A program made the position numbers and the translations under genes. The notes below the pieces were generated by a model, which did no database searches, had not been told where the DNA came from, and worked only from the letters and a program-made list of their open reading frames with translations. Shown in pieces: positions 1-9,410 of a stretch of 64,000 nt of DNA; position 1 is the stretch's first letter; every line of letters begins with the position of its first letter. The stretch spans positions 168,527 to 232,526 of the forward strand of contig JAHISV010000005.1 of assembly GCA_018818065.1 (NCBI GenBank), written 5' to 3'. The stretch is from Bacteroidota bacterium (GTDB lineage Bacteria > Bacteroidota > Ignavibacteria > Ignavibacteriales > Melioribacteraceae).

Positions 1-692
1 ATTCAATTCATCATGCTAATGCCGGAAAATTAGAACATCGTGGAATTGGTGATATTTATACGCTTACGGTGGATGAATATTTGAATAAATCAAAATGGGG
101 AAGATTTAAATACAGAGTTTACAGAAATCCATTTTTTCTTTTTGTTGTTATCCCAACTCTTCTGTTTGTTGTACTATACAGATTTCCTGTTTCGAGCTCC
201 AAATCGCTAAAAAGGGAAGAATTGAGCATATATTTTACAACACTGCTAATTGCTTTGGTTTTTGCCTTGGTTATTTGGTTTATCGGTTTTCAATCATTTT
301 TAGTGATTCAATTACCAATTACTATTTTGGCATCAACAACCGGCACCTGGTTATTTTATGTGCAGCATCAGTTTCCTGATACTTACTGGGAGCAGAATGG
401 AAATTGGGATTATACACTTGTTGCCCTGCAAGGAAGTTCTTTTTATAAGCTACCTAAAATACTTCAGTGGTTTACCGGCAATATAGGCTATCACCACATT
501 CATCACCTTAGTCCAAGAATTCCGAATTATAATCTTGAGGTATGCCATAAGCAAAATCCTCTTTTCCAGAAAGCAAATACCCTAACGCTCACTACAAGTT
601 TTAGAAGTGTTCTATTAAGCCTTTGGGATGAAAATCAGAAGAAGTTGGTTGGTTTTAAACATCTAAAAAACCCTCATTATAAATCTGCCTGA
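1..692 (+). CDS. Fatty acid desaturase, C-terminal part (cut by window start)
   Basis: The reading frame is open from base 3, so the gene begins before the window. It encodes the C-terminal part of a membrane-bound, di-iron acyl-lipid desaturase that introduces double bonds into fatty acyl chains. The first codons read HHANAGK, the second histidine box. Two hydrophobic segments follow (about bases 135-180 and 235-340). The third histidine box, HHIHH, is at about bases 490-510. The first histidine box would lie upstream, outside the window. A GTG at base 69 could be mistaken for a start, but the conserved HHANAGK stretch lies before it, so it is internal. The family call is strong; the exact regiospecificity (omega-6-like) is not determinable here. 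Confidence 0.88.
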   Translation, partial: SIHHANAGKLEHRGIGDIYTLTVDEYLNKSKWGRFKYRVYRNPFFLFVVIPTLLFVVLYRFPVSSSKSLKREELSIYFTTLLIALVFALVIWFIGFQSFLVIQLPITILASTTGTWLFYVQHQFPDTYWEQNGNWDYTLVALQGSSFYKLPKILQWFTGNIGYHHIHHLSPRIPNYNLEVCHKQNPLFQKANTLTLTTSFRSVLLSLWDENQKKLVGFKHLKNPHYKSA

Positions 693-1305
693 TTTCGTTT
701 TCTGAGTGTATTTCAATTCTGCATAAAAAGCATTCGACAGCATTTCTCATCAATTTTCAAGTAATGCTTAATTGTAAATGAGGTTTAATAAATCTGACTT
801 GTGACGAGCCGTCACATCCAGCCTTAGTCTGAATAAATTCATTTGGAAATGATTAGGAAAAGAGGTAATAATATATCCAACATCATTTTTAGAATTGTGC
901 AAAAATGTTTCGCAGAGCAATTAATATTTACTTTATACCAATTATTGTGTTTCACCTTATCATCCTGCAGGATCTTACTTATAAAGCAACCTCAGAATCA
1001 AAGATCTATGCCTATTTTGAAGACTCGGCGATAATCTCCAGTAGAGTTGCTACGACATCTTCTGTTACTTCTCCGGAAAAAACACCAGGCAATGCATCCG
1101 GGAATACTACAGCAATAATGGATGTTGTAATTCAACAATCATTGAATCTTCAAATGAAGATTCAAAAGGCAATTGTCATTTCATCAAAAGAAAATACTGT
1201 TGAACGAAACAGTCTTGTTTCTCAATATACAGCCGACTTATAGCCAATTCATATTATCCGAATAAACAAAACCACTTTTAAAATAATTTTAATTTTGAGG
1301 ATAAA
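693..1305. other. Long intergenic stretch with one doubtful reading frame
   Basis: Between the desaturase and the tiny membrane protein at 1306 there is no gene with convincing family similarity. The only sizeable reading frame is at 905-1243, listed separately at low confidence. No tRNA-like T-loop or terminator with a T-tract was seen. Confidence 0.5.
905..1243 (+). CDS. Possible small membrane-anchored protein, unrecognised
   Basis: This 112-codon frame begins MFRRAINIYF, with a hydrophobic stretch at about residues 7-23 that could be a signal anchor. A polar, Ser/Thr-rich remainder follows. I do not recognise a family. There is no Shine-Dalgarno-like sequence before the ATG, and an in-frame stop lies just upstream at 890-892. 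Its 3' half looks more protein-like in codon use than its 5' part. It sits 62 bases before the small membrane gene at 1306. It may be a real small protein, a gene remnant or chance. Confidence 0.3.
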   Translation: MFRRAINIYFIPIIVFHLIILQDLTYKATSESKIYAYFEDSAIISSRVATTSSVTSPEKTPGNASGNTTAIMDVVIQQSLNLQMKIQKAIVISSKENTVERNSLVSQYTADL

Positions 1306-1425
1306 ATGAAAGCTGTTCTTAATGCCCCGCAAGAAGAATTTAAAGGTTCCACGATGTTCATCGTTTTTACAGCTCTGGTTTTAATCGGGTTTGTAGGAAT
1401 GATTATATTTGCCTTTACTTTATAA
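1306..1425 (+). CDS. 39-residue single-pass membrane protein
   Basis: A short frame begins MKAVLNAPQEEF and has one strongly hydrophobic helix at about residues 17-38, ending in FAFTL at the stop. A purine-rich ribosome binding site (TTGAGG) lies 5 bases before the ATG, which favours a real gene despite the small size. The N-terminus is polar and probably cytoplasmic. It is followed by a 32-base perfect palindrome at 1450-1481 that could end its transcript. No family is recognised. Small single-helix proteins of this kind often modulate a membrane complex, but nothing here says which one. Confidence 0.55.
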   Translation: MKAVLNAPQEEFKGSTMFIVFTALVLIGFVGMIIFAFTL

Positions 1426-1449
1426 GATAGTCAAGACAGATTATCAAAT

Positions 1450-1481
1450 ATTACAGGACGGAGTTAACTCCGTCCTGTAAT
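1450..1481. terminator. 32-base perfect palindrome, probable terminator hairpin
   Basis: The left arm ATTACAGGACGGAGTT (1450-1465) is exactly complementary to 1466-1481, so every base in the 32 pairs. As RNA it would form a GC-rich stem closed by a TTAA loop. No long T-tract follows on either strand, so it may be a hairpin terminator of the weaker kind or a binding site. It lies 24 bases after the small membrane gene. Confidence 0.6.
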
Positions 1482-1662
1482 GTACTTTCATTTCTAAAAA
1501 TCCTTTTAAGTGTTGAAAGAGGTTCTCCTTAAATCATTCATCAATAATTCACCAAAACTCCTTAATTTTTACTATTATTTGTTCATAAAAACCGCCACTA
1601 GTGGGTGTTATTATTGATTCATCCAATTAGTAAATACTAATTATATCTTGGAGTGTGCCCTG

Positions 1663-3381
1663 ATGAAATACGGACTTAAACAATATACTTTGGATCATTT
1701 TTTCAACAAGGTTGTTAGTGACTATTCTTCGAATCCAGCGCTTGCGCTTATAAACGAAGTGCCTTTTACTTATGAGGAATTTGGAATAAGAGTGGACAAG
1801 TTACGTGAGACTCTTATTAACCTGGGGTATATAAAGGGGGACAAAATAATTATTCTTGGCAGCTCATCTCCCAACTGGGCAATTGCATTTCTTGCAATTA
1901 CTACGATGGGTGCTGTTGCTGTGCCGATTCTGGAGGGCTTTCCTGAGGCAGATATTGATCATATAACAAAACATTCAGAGGCGGTAGCTATTTTCATTTC
2001 TGAGTCATTATACCAAAGTCTTACCCTGCCGGCAATTGAAGAAATGAAATGTGTTTTTAAGCTTGACGATTTATCCCTCCGGATTGAGGATATGCAATCT
2101 AATTCTGGTATTTGGAAACAGCTGCATGATTTACCTGAAAAACTTTTTAAGTCTGTTGAAAAAGCTATACGCCCTGCTCCGGGCAAAAATATAGAAGAAG
2201 ATGATATTGCTGAGATACTATACACGTCGGGGACAACCGGTTATTCCAAAGGAGTAATGCTTACACATAAGAACCTTGTAAGCAATCTTTTCGAAGGACC
2301 AGATCTTTTGAAAGTAATTAATGAAGAAAGTGTTGTGCTCTCAATCCTCCCAATGGCTCACGCTTTCGGATCAACCTCGGCATTCCTCTCTATTATTTAC
2401 AGAGGATCATCAATATACTATCTGGATAAACTTCCGTCGCCAAAAATTTTGCTGGATGCCATGCAGAAAGTTAAACCTACCATTATGGGTGCCGTCCCTT
2501 TGGTGTTTGAAAAAATATTTCACAAACAGGTTGTGCCTGCTATTTCTAAAAGTTTTGCCCTTCGTTTGCTTACAAAGAGTAAATTTACAAGAAAGCTGAT
2601 TTATAAAAAGATAGGTAAAAAAGTAAACAACCTTCTTGGTGGAAACTTAAAGTGTGTAATAATTGGTGGCGCCAGTTTTTCACCTGATGTTGAAGAATTT
2701 ATGCAGGAGGGGAAAATACCATATTGTTGCGGATATGGTTTAAGTGAATGCTCTCCCCTCGTAACTTTTTCCTCCATGGATAAGCAAAAAACCGGATCAC
2801 CGGGACATGCTATCACTGATGTTGAAATCAGGATTATGGATCCTGACCCTGATAGTGGTGTTGGCAGAATATGTATAAAAGGACCAAACGTGATGAAGGG
2901 CTACTATAAAAATGCCGGGGAGACAAAAAAAGCCTTTACTGAAGATGGATGGTTTATTTCCGGTGACTTGGGTTATCTGGATGAAGATGGATTTTTATTT
3001 ATTACAGGTCGATCTAAAAATTTAATTGTTGGTCCATCTGGCGAGAATATATATCCCGAGGTTATTGAAGCAAAACTTCTTGAATCAATTCTTGTAGAAG
3101 AGACAATTGTATATCTGGCTGACGATGGGCAACTTGTGGCTCGCATACACCCAAACTACGCTTATATTGAAAATCTGAAGAACGAAAAGGATGAAGATGC
3201 TATTGCATTAAACATTATTGATCTTCTTAAAGAAATACAGATGGAAACCAACGAAAAGCTTCCTGCTTCTTCAAGAATAAAGCGGGTAATCGAACAGTCT
3301 TCCCCCTTTGTTACGACACCAACAAACAAAATAAAGAGAGTGGAGTATGTTCCCGGTTATTTGGAAAATAATAAGAAATAG
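1663..3381 (+). CDS. Long-chain acyl-CoA synthetase (AMP-forming)
   Basis: A 572-residue enzyme of the ANL (acyl/aryl-CoA synthetase) superfamily, which activates fatty acids with ATP and CoA through an acyl-adenylate. Core motifs are present in order: YTSGTTGYSKG at residues 187-197 (phosphate-binding loop), YGLSE as the A5 motif, SGDLG near 433-437 (ribose-binding Asp), and TPTNKIKR near the C-terminus carrying the A10 lysine. No signal peptide is seen, so it is cytoplasmic or peripheral. The ATG at 1663 is preferred over the TTG at 1648 because TTGGAG (1648-1653) then serves as ribosome binding site 9 bases upstream. With the desaturase upstream it may reflect local lipid metabolism. The acyl-CoA ligase assignment is firm; the chain length preference is inferred. 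Confidence 0.9.
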   Translation: MKYGLKQYTLDHFFNKVVSDYSSNPALALINEVPFTYEEFGIRVDKLRETLINLGYIKGDKIIILGSSSPNWAIAFLAITTMGAVAVPILEGFPEADIDHITKHSEAVAIFISESLYQSLTLPAIEEMKCVFKLDDLSLRIEDMQSNSGIWKQLHDLPEKLFKSVEKAIRPAPGKNIEEDDIAEILYTSGTTGYSKGVMLTHKNLVSNLFEGPDLLKVINEESVVLSILPMAHAFGSTSAFLSIIYRGSSIYYLDKLPSPKILLDAMQKVKPTIMGAVPLVFEKIFHKQVVPAISKSFALRLLTKSKFTRKLIYKKIGKKVNNLLGGNLKCVIIGGASFSPDVEEFMQEGKIPYCCGYGLSECSPLVTFSSMDKQKTGSPGHAITDVEIRIMDPDPDSGVGRICIKGPNVMKGYYKNAGETKKAFTEDGWFISGDLGYLDEDGFLFITGRSKNLIVGPSGENIYPEVIEAKLLESILVEETIVYLADDGQLVARIHPNYAYIENLKNEKDEDAIALNIIDLLKEIQMETNEKLPASSRIKRVIEQSSPFVTTPTNKIKRVEYVPGYLENNKK

Positions 3382-3795
3382 AATTTGTTATAAACCAGAA
3401 TGACTCTTCGTGGTTCTATCAGTATAAGTATTTAGCATGGCTGCAAACCAGGAAGGGGGATATTTTAACAACAGACTTATGCAATTCTAATATTGTTTAG
3501 GAATAATCCTCTATATCGCATATTCCACAATCAATTTGCTTATATCATAACTATGAATACTTAAATTACGCATTTGGTCTAAACCTAACCAAATGACAAT
3601 AACCATACCAATTACATTCTCAAAATTTGAACTAAAATTGACAAAAAATCATTATGTAGTATATCGTTTTCCCAATTTTTGATATTGAATTAAAAGAAAT
3701 GTAGTAAAGTTGAGTTATGAAAAATATTGGATTATTCCCGGAATGAGAAATATCGTAGAATAGTTAGTTTTATACATATATAAAAAAGACTTTTC
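3382..3795. other. Intergenic region before the TonB receptor
   Basis: About 414 AT-rich bases with no convincing gene. The one structured element is an 8-base inverted repeat, CATTTGGT at 3571-3578 and ACCAAATG at 3588-3595, with a 9-base spacer. It lies about 200 bases before the receptor start and could be an operator or weak hairpin. The promoter of the signalling block probably lies here, but no clear consensus was recognised. Confidence 0.45.
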
Positions 3796-5802
3796 ATGAA
3801 TACGTATTCTGTGGCTATAACAAAGATTAATAATCACTTCAAAAAGAGCAAATTTCTTATTTGTTTATTTGTCATAGTATGTTTTCCAAGTAAAGTATTT
3901 TCGCAGTCTGACAGTCTTGATGTGTACGACTTAGACCTGGCTCAGTTGTCAAAAGTGAAGATAACATCAGCTACTAAAGTTGCTCAGAACATTACCGAAT
4001 TACCTTCATCAATCATTATTATCACTAAAGAAGAGATCAAAGAAAACGGATATTTTACACTGGAAGAAGCACTATCCACTCTACCCGGGTTTCAGTTCAG
4101 AAACATACAGGGATTTAACAGTTATGTCTTCCAACGTGGTATCCCCAATCAAAACAATTTATCATTAGTTCTTATAGATGGAGTACAGGTAAATGAACTC
4201 AATTCAGGTGGTTTTTATGCTGGCGGCCAATACAATTTATCAAATCTCGAGCGAATAGAAGTAATATACGGCCCCGCATCGGTAGCTTATGGAACTAATG
4301 CATTATCAGGTATTATAAATCTTGTTACAAAAAGTGCACTCAAAGAACAATTCAAAGTTAATTCACGGCTAGGATCATTTAACACTTATTCAGGAGATAT
4401 TAATTATTGCTACACAAATGAGGAAAAATCTTTTGGAGTACTCTTTTCGGGTATGTATAAGACTACAACTAAAGCTGATTTGAAAGGGATTGCCGGCGAT
4501 AATAACTGGACAGATAAGATGGATAATTTTGAAAACGATTATTCTTTTGATTTAAAAATACAGAACGGGGATTTTTTATTTGGAGCAAACTATCTATATA
4601 AAAAAGCCTCCAGAGCTACTTCCACAAAATCAATTGGTACTGTTTTTAGAGACTTTGGTACTTCGTGGAACGTTCAATTTTTGAATACATATTTAAAATT
4701 CGAAAAAAAGTTTTCTAATAAGTTCTCTCTTTCTTCAATTCTGTATAACCGCAATGCAACAGTTCTTAATAATACGATTTACTTTGTGGTCGACACAGCC
4801 CAAATTGGTTATTACAGACCAAATAATTTAACAGGGTTTGAGAATGTTTTGAACTACAATATGAATGACATGATATCAATTGCCGGTGGTTTAACATTCG
4901 AGTATGAAAGGTTGTCTAAAAAAAACACAACTTCCTATAGCGATTCTCCCTATCAAAAACCCCCGACTCCTGAAAAAACAGAAATGCTAAACAATTACTT
5001 AGCAAGCATATTTATCGAGCCTCACATAAAGCTGCAAAAAAAACTACATCTTTCAGGCGGTGCAAGGTTGGATTACAGCAGTATTTACGATCTGGTATTA
5101 ACACCACGTATGGGCGTTAGCTACTACAAAGGGAACTACATTCTGCATCTTTCTTACTCAGAAGCTTTTAGAGCACCCAAGCCCTGGGATTATACCGACG
5201 GATTGGGAAATGAGTCCTTAATACCAGAAAAAATGAAATCTTTGGAAGCTTCAGTTACACTATCTATACCTGATCTGTTTCAGGTTGATTTGACAGGGTA
5301 TTTGAATAATCTTAAAAATGCTTTTGTTAAAGAAACCATTCTTAATGGATACAGGTGGGTAAATAGTGGCGAAGTAAACACAGAAGGAGTTGAGATATCA
5401 GTCAAACACAAATCTAAGAATTGGAAATCATCATTAAATTACACTTTTAACCAAAGCTACGATGAATTCCATCAATTTGTATCAGAGATAAGCAAACATT
5501 CTGTAAATGCAGGTATGACCTATTATTTAAGTAAAAATCTATCGGTAAATCTTAGAACAAATTATATCGGAAAAAGAAAGAATCCAAAACTAATAGCTGC
5601 TACTAACAGTAATTTTATTGATCCCTGCTTAGTATTTCATGGAGCAATATCACTATTGGACTATGAGGGGTTTGATATACAATTATCTGCAAAAAATATA
5701 TTTGACGTTGAGTACTATCACACTTCAAACAGAGAGCCCGATAGATATCGCCAATCCCAGCGTACTATTCTGCTCTCCGTAGGCTATGCGTTTACTTATT
5801 AG
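3796..5802 (+). CDS. TonB-dependent outer membrane receptor
   Basis: A 668-residue outer membrane receptor. A signal peptide covers about residues 1-37 (hydrophobic FLICLFVIVCF, cleavage near VFSQ). The plug domain spans about 60-175, with ITKEEIKENG, a VLIDGVQVN strand and the RIEVIYGPASVAYG segment typical of TonB plugs. The rest is a beta-barrel ending in the aromatic SVGYAFTY. There is no carboxypeptidase-like N-terminal extension and no SusD partner, so this is not a polysaccharide-type SusC. The 46-base gap to the YfiR-kinase gene suggests co-transcription and a role in signal uptake or sensing. Ligand unknown. ExbB, ExbD and TonB are not in the window. Confidence 0.9.
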   Translation: MNTYSVAITKINNHFKKSKFLICLFVIVCFPSKVFSQSDSLDVYDLDLAQLSKVKITSATKVAQNITELPSSIIIITKEEIKENGYFTLEEALSTLPGFQFRNIQGFNSYVFQRGIPNQNNLSLVLIDGVQVNELNSGGFYAGGQYNLSNLERIEVIYGPASVAYGTNALSGIINLVTKSALKEQFKVNSRLGSFNTYSGDINYCYTNEEKSFGVLFSGMYKTTTKADLKGIAGDNNWTDKMDNFENDYSFDLKIQNGDFLFGANYLYKKASRATSTKSIGTVFRDFGTSWNVQFLNTYLKFEKKFSNKFSLSSILYNRNATVLNNTIYFVVDTAQIGYYRPNNLTGFENVLNYNMNDMISIAGGLTFEYERLSKKNTTSYSDSPYQKPPTPEKTEMLNNYLASIFIEPHIKLQKKLHLSGGARLDYSSIYDLVLTPRMGVSYYKGNYILHLSYSEAFRAPKPWDYTDGLGNESLIPEKMKSLEASVTLSIPDLFQVDLTGYLNNLKNAFVKETILNGYRWVNSGEVNTEGVEISVKHKSKNWKSSLNYTFNQSYDEFHQFVSEISKHSVNAGMTYYLSKNLSVNLRTNYIGKRKNPKLIAATNSNFIDPCLVFHGAISLLDYEGFDIQLSAKNIFDVEYYHTSNREPDRYRQSQRTILLSVGYAFTY

Positions 5803-5817
5803 AGATAAGAAAAGAGA

Positions 5818-5842
5818 ACAATTTATCTGAATTGTAAATTGT
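5818..5842 (+). promoter_or_regulatory. Intercistronic hairpin next to the kinase ribosome binding site
   Basis: ACAATTTA (5818-5825) and TAAATTGT (5835-5842) form an 8-base inverted repeat with a 9-base loop, between the receptor stop and the kinase start. The right arm ends directly before the GAGAAG ribosome binding site, so folding could modulate kinase translation relative to the receptor. It is AT-rich and may be weak. Confidence 0.35.
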
Positions 5843-5854
5843 GAGAAGATGATT

Positions 5855-8800
5855 ATGAAAAGAACAAATCGATTTATTCGCTTATCTGTGTTTGGTTGTT
5901 TTTTGTTTATTTCCAGCCATAGCGCACAGAACATACAACGCCACGAGGTGATTTCAGCCTATATCTACAATTTTGCAAAAAATGTCCAATGGCAAAATGA
6001 AGAGTCTCTAAAGGAATTTCATTTCCGCATAATTGGCGAAGATAAAAATCTTCTTGAAGAGATGACTTCTCTTTCCAAAATGAAGACTTTGAGGAATAAA
6101 ACAATCAGGGTATCATCATCGAGCGAATTTAGAGAAAATGATAAAGTGCAGCTGATATATGTTACAAAAAATGCTGAAACGAAACTGGTTGATATTTTTG
6201 ACAAAATTGAAGGCAAAAACATACTGTTAGTGAGCGACAACTTTCAAGACAGAAAACTGATAATGATTAATTTTGTCGAATCCTCCAATGGTACTATTTC
6301 GTTTGAAATAAACAAGGCCAATATCATAAACCAGCATCTTCAAATTATGCAGGATATGATTCTTCTTGGAGGGACTGAAGTAGATGTTGCAGCTTTATAC
6401 CGGGAAGGTCAACAAAGTTTACGAGCCCTCCAAAAACATACTGAAAATCTTGAAAAAAACCTGAATCAGCTTAAAAACAGTATTGCTAAAATGACCAAAG
6501 AAATTGGGATTCAAAAAGATAGTCTTGATATACAATCTCAAAAAGTAAAAGAGCAACAAAATATTTTGAGTGCTCAGGGTTTACTCTTAGAAGAGAGAGG
6601 AAAAGACCTCGAAACCCAGATTCTTCAAATTCAAGAACAGCAAAATATTCTTGAGACACAAGCAAACAGGTTGGAAATTCAAAAAAGAGACCTTGGGGAA
6701 GGTGAAAAGATACTTGAAGATCTGAATAATCAAATATTGTCGCAGGCAAAGATTCTGGAGGAAAAAGGGGAAACGATTCAAGAACAGAAAAACATTATGT
6801 ATTTGCTTGGAATCATTGTCTTTCTTGTAATAGTACTAGTGTTTTCGGTTTATATAGGTTACAAAAGCAAACAAAGGTTAAACCGAGATTTAGAAATAAA
6901 AGTCAAAGAACGCACTAACCAATTACACTCATCCAATGATCAGCTAATGTTAGAGCTTATTGAACGAAAGCGCGTGGAAAAAGAACTAAAAAATAGTGAA
7001 GTTCTTTACCGCTATATGTTTGAACAAAATCCCGTACCAATGTTGGTTTACGAGTTAGGAAGTTTGGAAATGCTTGCAGTAAACGATGCATTTGTATCAC
7101 ATTATGGTTATAGCGAACAAGAGGCATTATCTCTGCACCTTACGGATCTTTATCCTGAAGATGAAAAGAAAGCTGTAGCAGAGCTTAGCGATAAAATAAA
7201 GGGGCATGCTTACGCTGGTGAATGGCATCATCAAAAAAAGGATGGCTCTCTAATATCTATTGAAGCTCACTCACACAAGTTTTCTTATGAGGAGAGAGAT
7301 TCTCGAATTGCGGTTATAACTGATATTACTGAGCGAAAAAAAGCAGAAGAAAAACTTAGGCAAAGTGAAGAGCAATTCAGACTGATATCGGAAAATGTGG
7401 CTGATATGATTGTTGTCCTCGATCTTGAGGGAAAAAGGGTTTATAGTAATCCATCATATGAGCCGATACTTGGTGAAAAAGATTTGTTACTTGGAACAGA
7501 TTCGTTTGAGGCTATATTTCCTGAAGATAGAGAGCGAATGAAAGATCTGTTTCTAGAAACTGTGAAAACAGGAGTTGGGCAGCGTGATGAATATAGACTA
7601 GTCGCTAAAGATGGAGGAATTCACTTTATTGAATCACAGGGAAGTGTAATTCGGGATGTAAATGGAGATATTAATAGTGTAGTTGTTGTATCTCGTGACA
7701 TTACTAACCGAAAAAAAACAGAAGAAGAACTACAGAAGTACCGCGAGAACCTTGAAGATATGGTAAAGGAACGAACAACTGAGTTACAAAAAAGTAATAA
7801 TGAACTGATACTTGCCCAAAAAGCGATTGAGGGATTTAACAAAGAATTATTAAAAGAAATTGAGGTAAGAAAGCTTACTGAAGTGGCTCTTTCCGAAAGT
7901 GAACAACGACTTGAAAATATATTAAATTATGCGCCCATTCTTGTTTATATAAATGATCTTGAAGGACGATACATTTTTATAAATAAAGAATTTGAAAAAG
8001 TCATGGATTTACCTTTTGAAGAAGTAGTTAATAAAACAGATCGGGAATTATTTCCAAAAGAAAGAGCTGAAAGAAATATTTCTCAGAACAACAAAGTTAT
8101 TACAAGTCGTAAAGCACACGTTTTTGAAAATGCCTCTCTTAAAAAAGATGGTACACATTATTATTTCGATATTCTTTTCCCAATATTCGATTTATCCGAT
8201 AATATGACAGCTACATGCGGCTGGTCAGTTGATATTACTGAACGAAAGAGAAATGAAGAAGTATTAAAGGAAGCAAAAGAAAAAGCAGAATCGGCAGATC
8301 GGCTAAAGTCTGCTTTCCTTGCAACGATGTCACACGAGCTCCGAACTCCGCTAAATTCAATTATTGGGTTTACAGGAATTTTAATGAAAGGTATTGCAGG
8401 ACCTTTAAACGACGAACAGCTTAAACAGTTGGGTATGGCAAAAGGAAGCGCAAAACATTTACTTGATCTTATTAACGATGTACTTGATATTTCTAAAATT
8501 GAGGCTGGTCAACTCGTTGTTTCGCCAAGACCTTTTAATTTCGCAAATATGCTTAAAAAGGTTATTGAAAGCATTCAACCACTTGCCGACAAGAAAAATC
8601 TAAAATTGAAATGGAATATTTCCGAAAATGTGAAAGAAATCACAAGTGATGAAAGAAGAGTTGAGCAAATTGTTATTAATCTGCTTAATAACTCTATTAA
8701 ATTCACAGATAGGGGACATGTAGAAATAAACTGCGAAATGATAAATAAAAAAATTGTAACAAAAGTAATTGATACCGGAATTGGGATTAATAAAGAAGAT

Positions 8801-8977
8801 ATGAACAAACTTTTCAAACCTTTTAGTCAAATTGATACCGGACTTACGCGTAATCATGAAGGTACTGGGCTTGGTCTATCGATCAGTCAAAAACTGGTAG
8901 AGAAATTGGGAGGAACAATTACGGTAGAAAGCGAGGTTGGAACAGGCAGCATATTTACGGTAACATTACCTATATAG
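5855..8977 (+). CDS. Sensor histidine kinase with periplasmic YfiR domain and three PAS domains
   Basis: The start at 5855 is preferred over the ATG at 5849 because GAGAAG (5843-5848) is then 6 bases upstream. Order of parts over about 1040 residues: signal peptide or anchor (to about 25), YfiR/DUF4154-type domain (about 30-175, ISAYIYNFAKNVQW), a long Gln/Glu-rich coiled coil (about 180-310), one membrane helix (about 314-336), then three PAS domains. The kinase core follows, with phospho-acceptor His827 in MSHELRTPLNS. The ATPase domain has the N box NLLNNSIKF and glycine boxes DTGIGI and GTGLGLS. YfiR in Pseudomonas is a separate periplasmic repressor of a diguanylate cyclase. Here it is fused to a kinase beside a TonB receptor, so a periplasmic or outer membrane cue is the likely input. 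The ligand is unknown. Confidence 0.87.
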   Translation: MKRTNRFIRLSVFGCFLFISSHSAQNIQRHEVISAYIYNFAKNVQWQNEESLKEFHFRIIGEDKNLLEEMTSLSKMKTLRNKTIRVSSSSEFRENDKVQLIYVTKNAETKLVDIFDKIEGKNILLVSDNFQDRKLIMINFVESSNGTISFEINKANIINQHLQIMQDMILLGGTEVDVAALYREGQQSLRALQKHTENLEKNLNQLKNSIAKMTKEIGIQKDSLDIQSQKVKEQQNILSAQGLLLEERGKDLETQILQIQEQQNILETQANRLEIQKRDLGEGEKILEDLNNQILSQAKILEEKGETIQEQKNIMYLLGIIVFLVIVLVFSVYIGYKSKQRLNRDLEIKVKERTNQLHSSNDQLMLELIERKRVEKELKNSEVLYRYMFEQNPVPMLVYELGSLEMLAVNDAFVSHYGYSEQEALSLHLTDLYPEDEKKAVAELSDKIKGHAYAGEWHHQKKDGSLISIEAHSHKFSYEERDSRIAVITDITERKKAEEKLRQSEEQFRLISENVADMIVVLDLEGKRVYSNPSYEPILGEKDLLLGTDSFEAIFPEDRERMKDLFLETVKTGVGQRDEYRLVAKDGGIHFIESQGSVIRDVNGDINSVVVVSRDITNRKKTEEELQKYRENLEDMVKERTTELQKSNNELILAQKAIEGFNKELLKEIEVRKLTEVALSESEQRLENILNYAPILVYINDLEGRYIFINKEFEKVMDLPFEEVVNKTDRELFPKERAERNISQNNKVITSRKAHVFENASLKKDGTHYYFDILFPIFDLSDNMTATCGWSVDITERKRNEEVLKEAKEKAESADRLKSAFLATMSHELRTPLNSIIGFTGILMKGIAGPLNDEQLKQLGMAKGSAKHLLDLINDVLDISKIEAGQLVVSPRPFNFANMLKKVIESIQPLADKKNLKLKWNISENVKEITSDERRVEQIVINLLNNSIKFTDRGHVEINCEMINKKIVTKVIDTGIGINKEDMNKLFKPFSQIDTGLTRNHEGTGLGLSISQKLVEKLGGTITVESEVGTGSIFTVTLPI

Positions 8978-9018
8978 AATAATATTTATTAAAACTTTCA
9001 AAATTATAGGAGACAGGT

Positions 9019-9396
9019 ATGAAAACAAAAGTCCTTATTATAGAGGACAATGAACAAAACATGTATATGCTCTCATATCTGCTCGAAAGTGAAAACTATG
9101 AAGTGATTCAGGCTTATAGCGGACCTGAAGGGATTGATATGGCCAAGAATATTAAACCGGATATTATACTTCTAGATATTCAATTGCCCGAAATGGATGG
9201 TTATGCCGTTGCGCAAAAATTGAGAGAAGCAGAAAAGTTAAAAGAGATACCAATCATAGCAGTCACATCATACGCTATGCCTGGTGATAAGGACAAAGCA
9301 ATCGAATCCGGTGCGACAGGTTATATCGAGAAACCCATTAATCCTGATACGTTTATTTCTGAAATGAAATCATTTCTTCCAACAGAATTAAGTTAA
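9019..9396 (+). CDS. Single-domain response regulator (receiver)
   Basis: A 125-residue stand-alone receiver domain. The acidic pocket IIEDN is at residues 7-11, the phospho-acceptor Asp53 is in LLDIQLPEMDG, Thr is in the AVTSYA strand and the conserved Lys is in YIEKPIN. It has no output domain, like CheY or DivK. A good ribosome binding site (TAGGAGACAGG) precedes the ATG. It lies 41 bases after the YfiR-kinase and 14 bases before a receiver-kinase gene, so it is probably a phosphorelay intermediate among these kinases. The partner assignments are inferred from gene order. Confidence 0.92.
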   Translation: MKTKVLIIEDNEQNMYMLSYLLESENYEVIQAYSGPEGIDMAKNIKPDIILLDIQLPEMDGYAVAQKLREAEKLKEIPIIAVTSYAMPGDKDKAIESGATGYIEKPINPDTFISEMKSFLPTELS

Positions 9397-9410
9397 GGGT
9401 AAATATTTAC

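Noticed and set aside
843..1034. 63-codon plus-strand frame before 905
   Set aside because: No ribosome binding site of quality, no family, and overlaps the slightly better 905-1243 frame.
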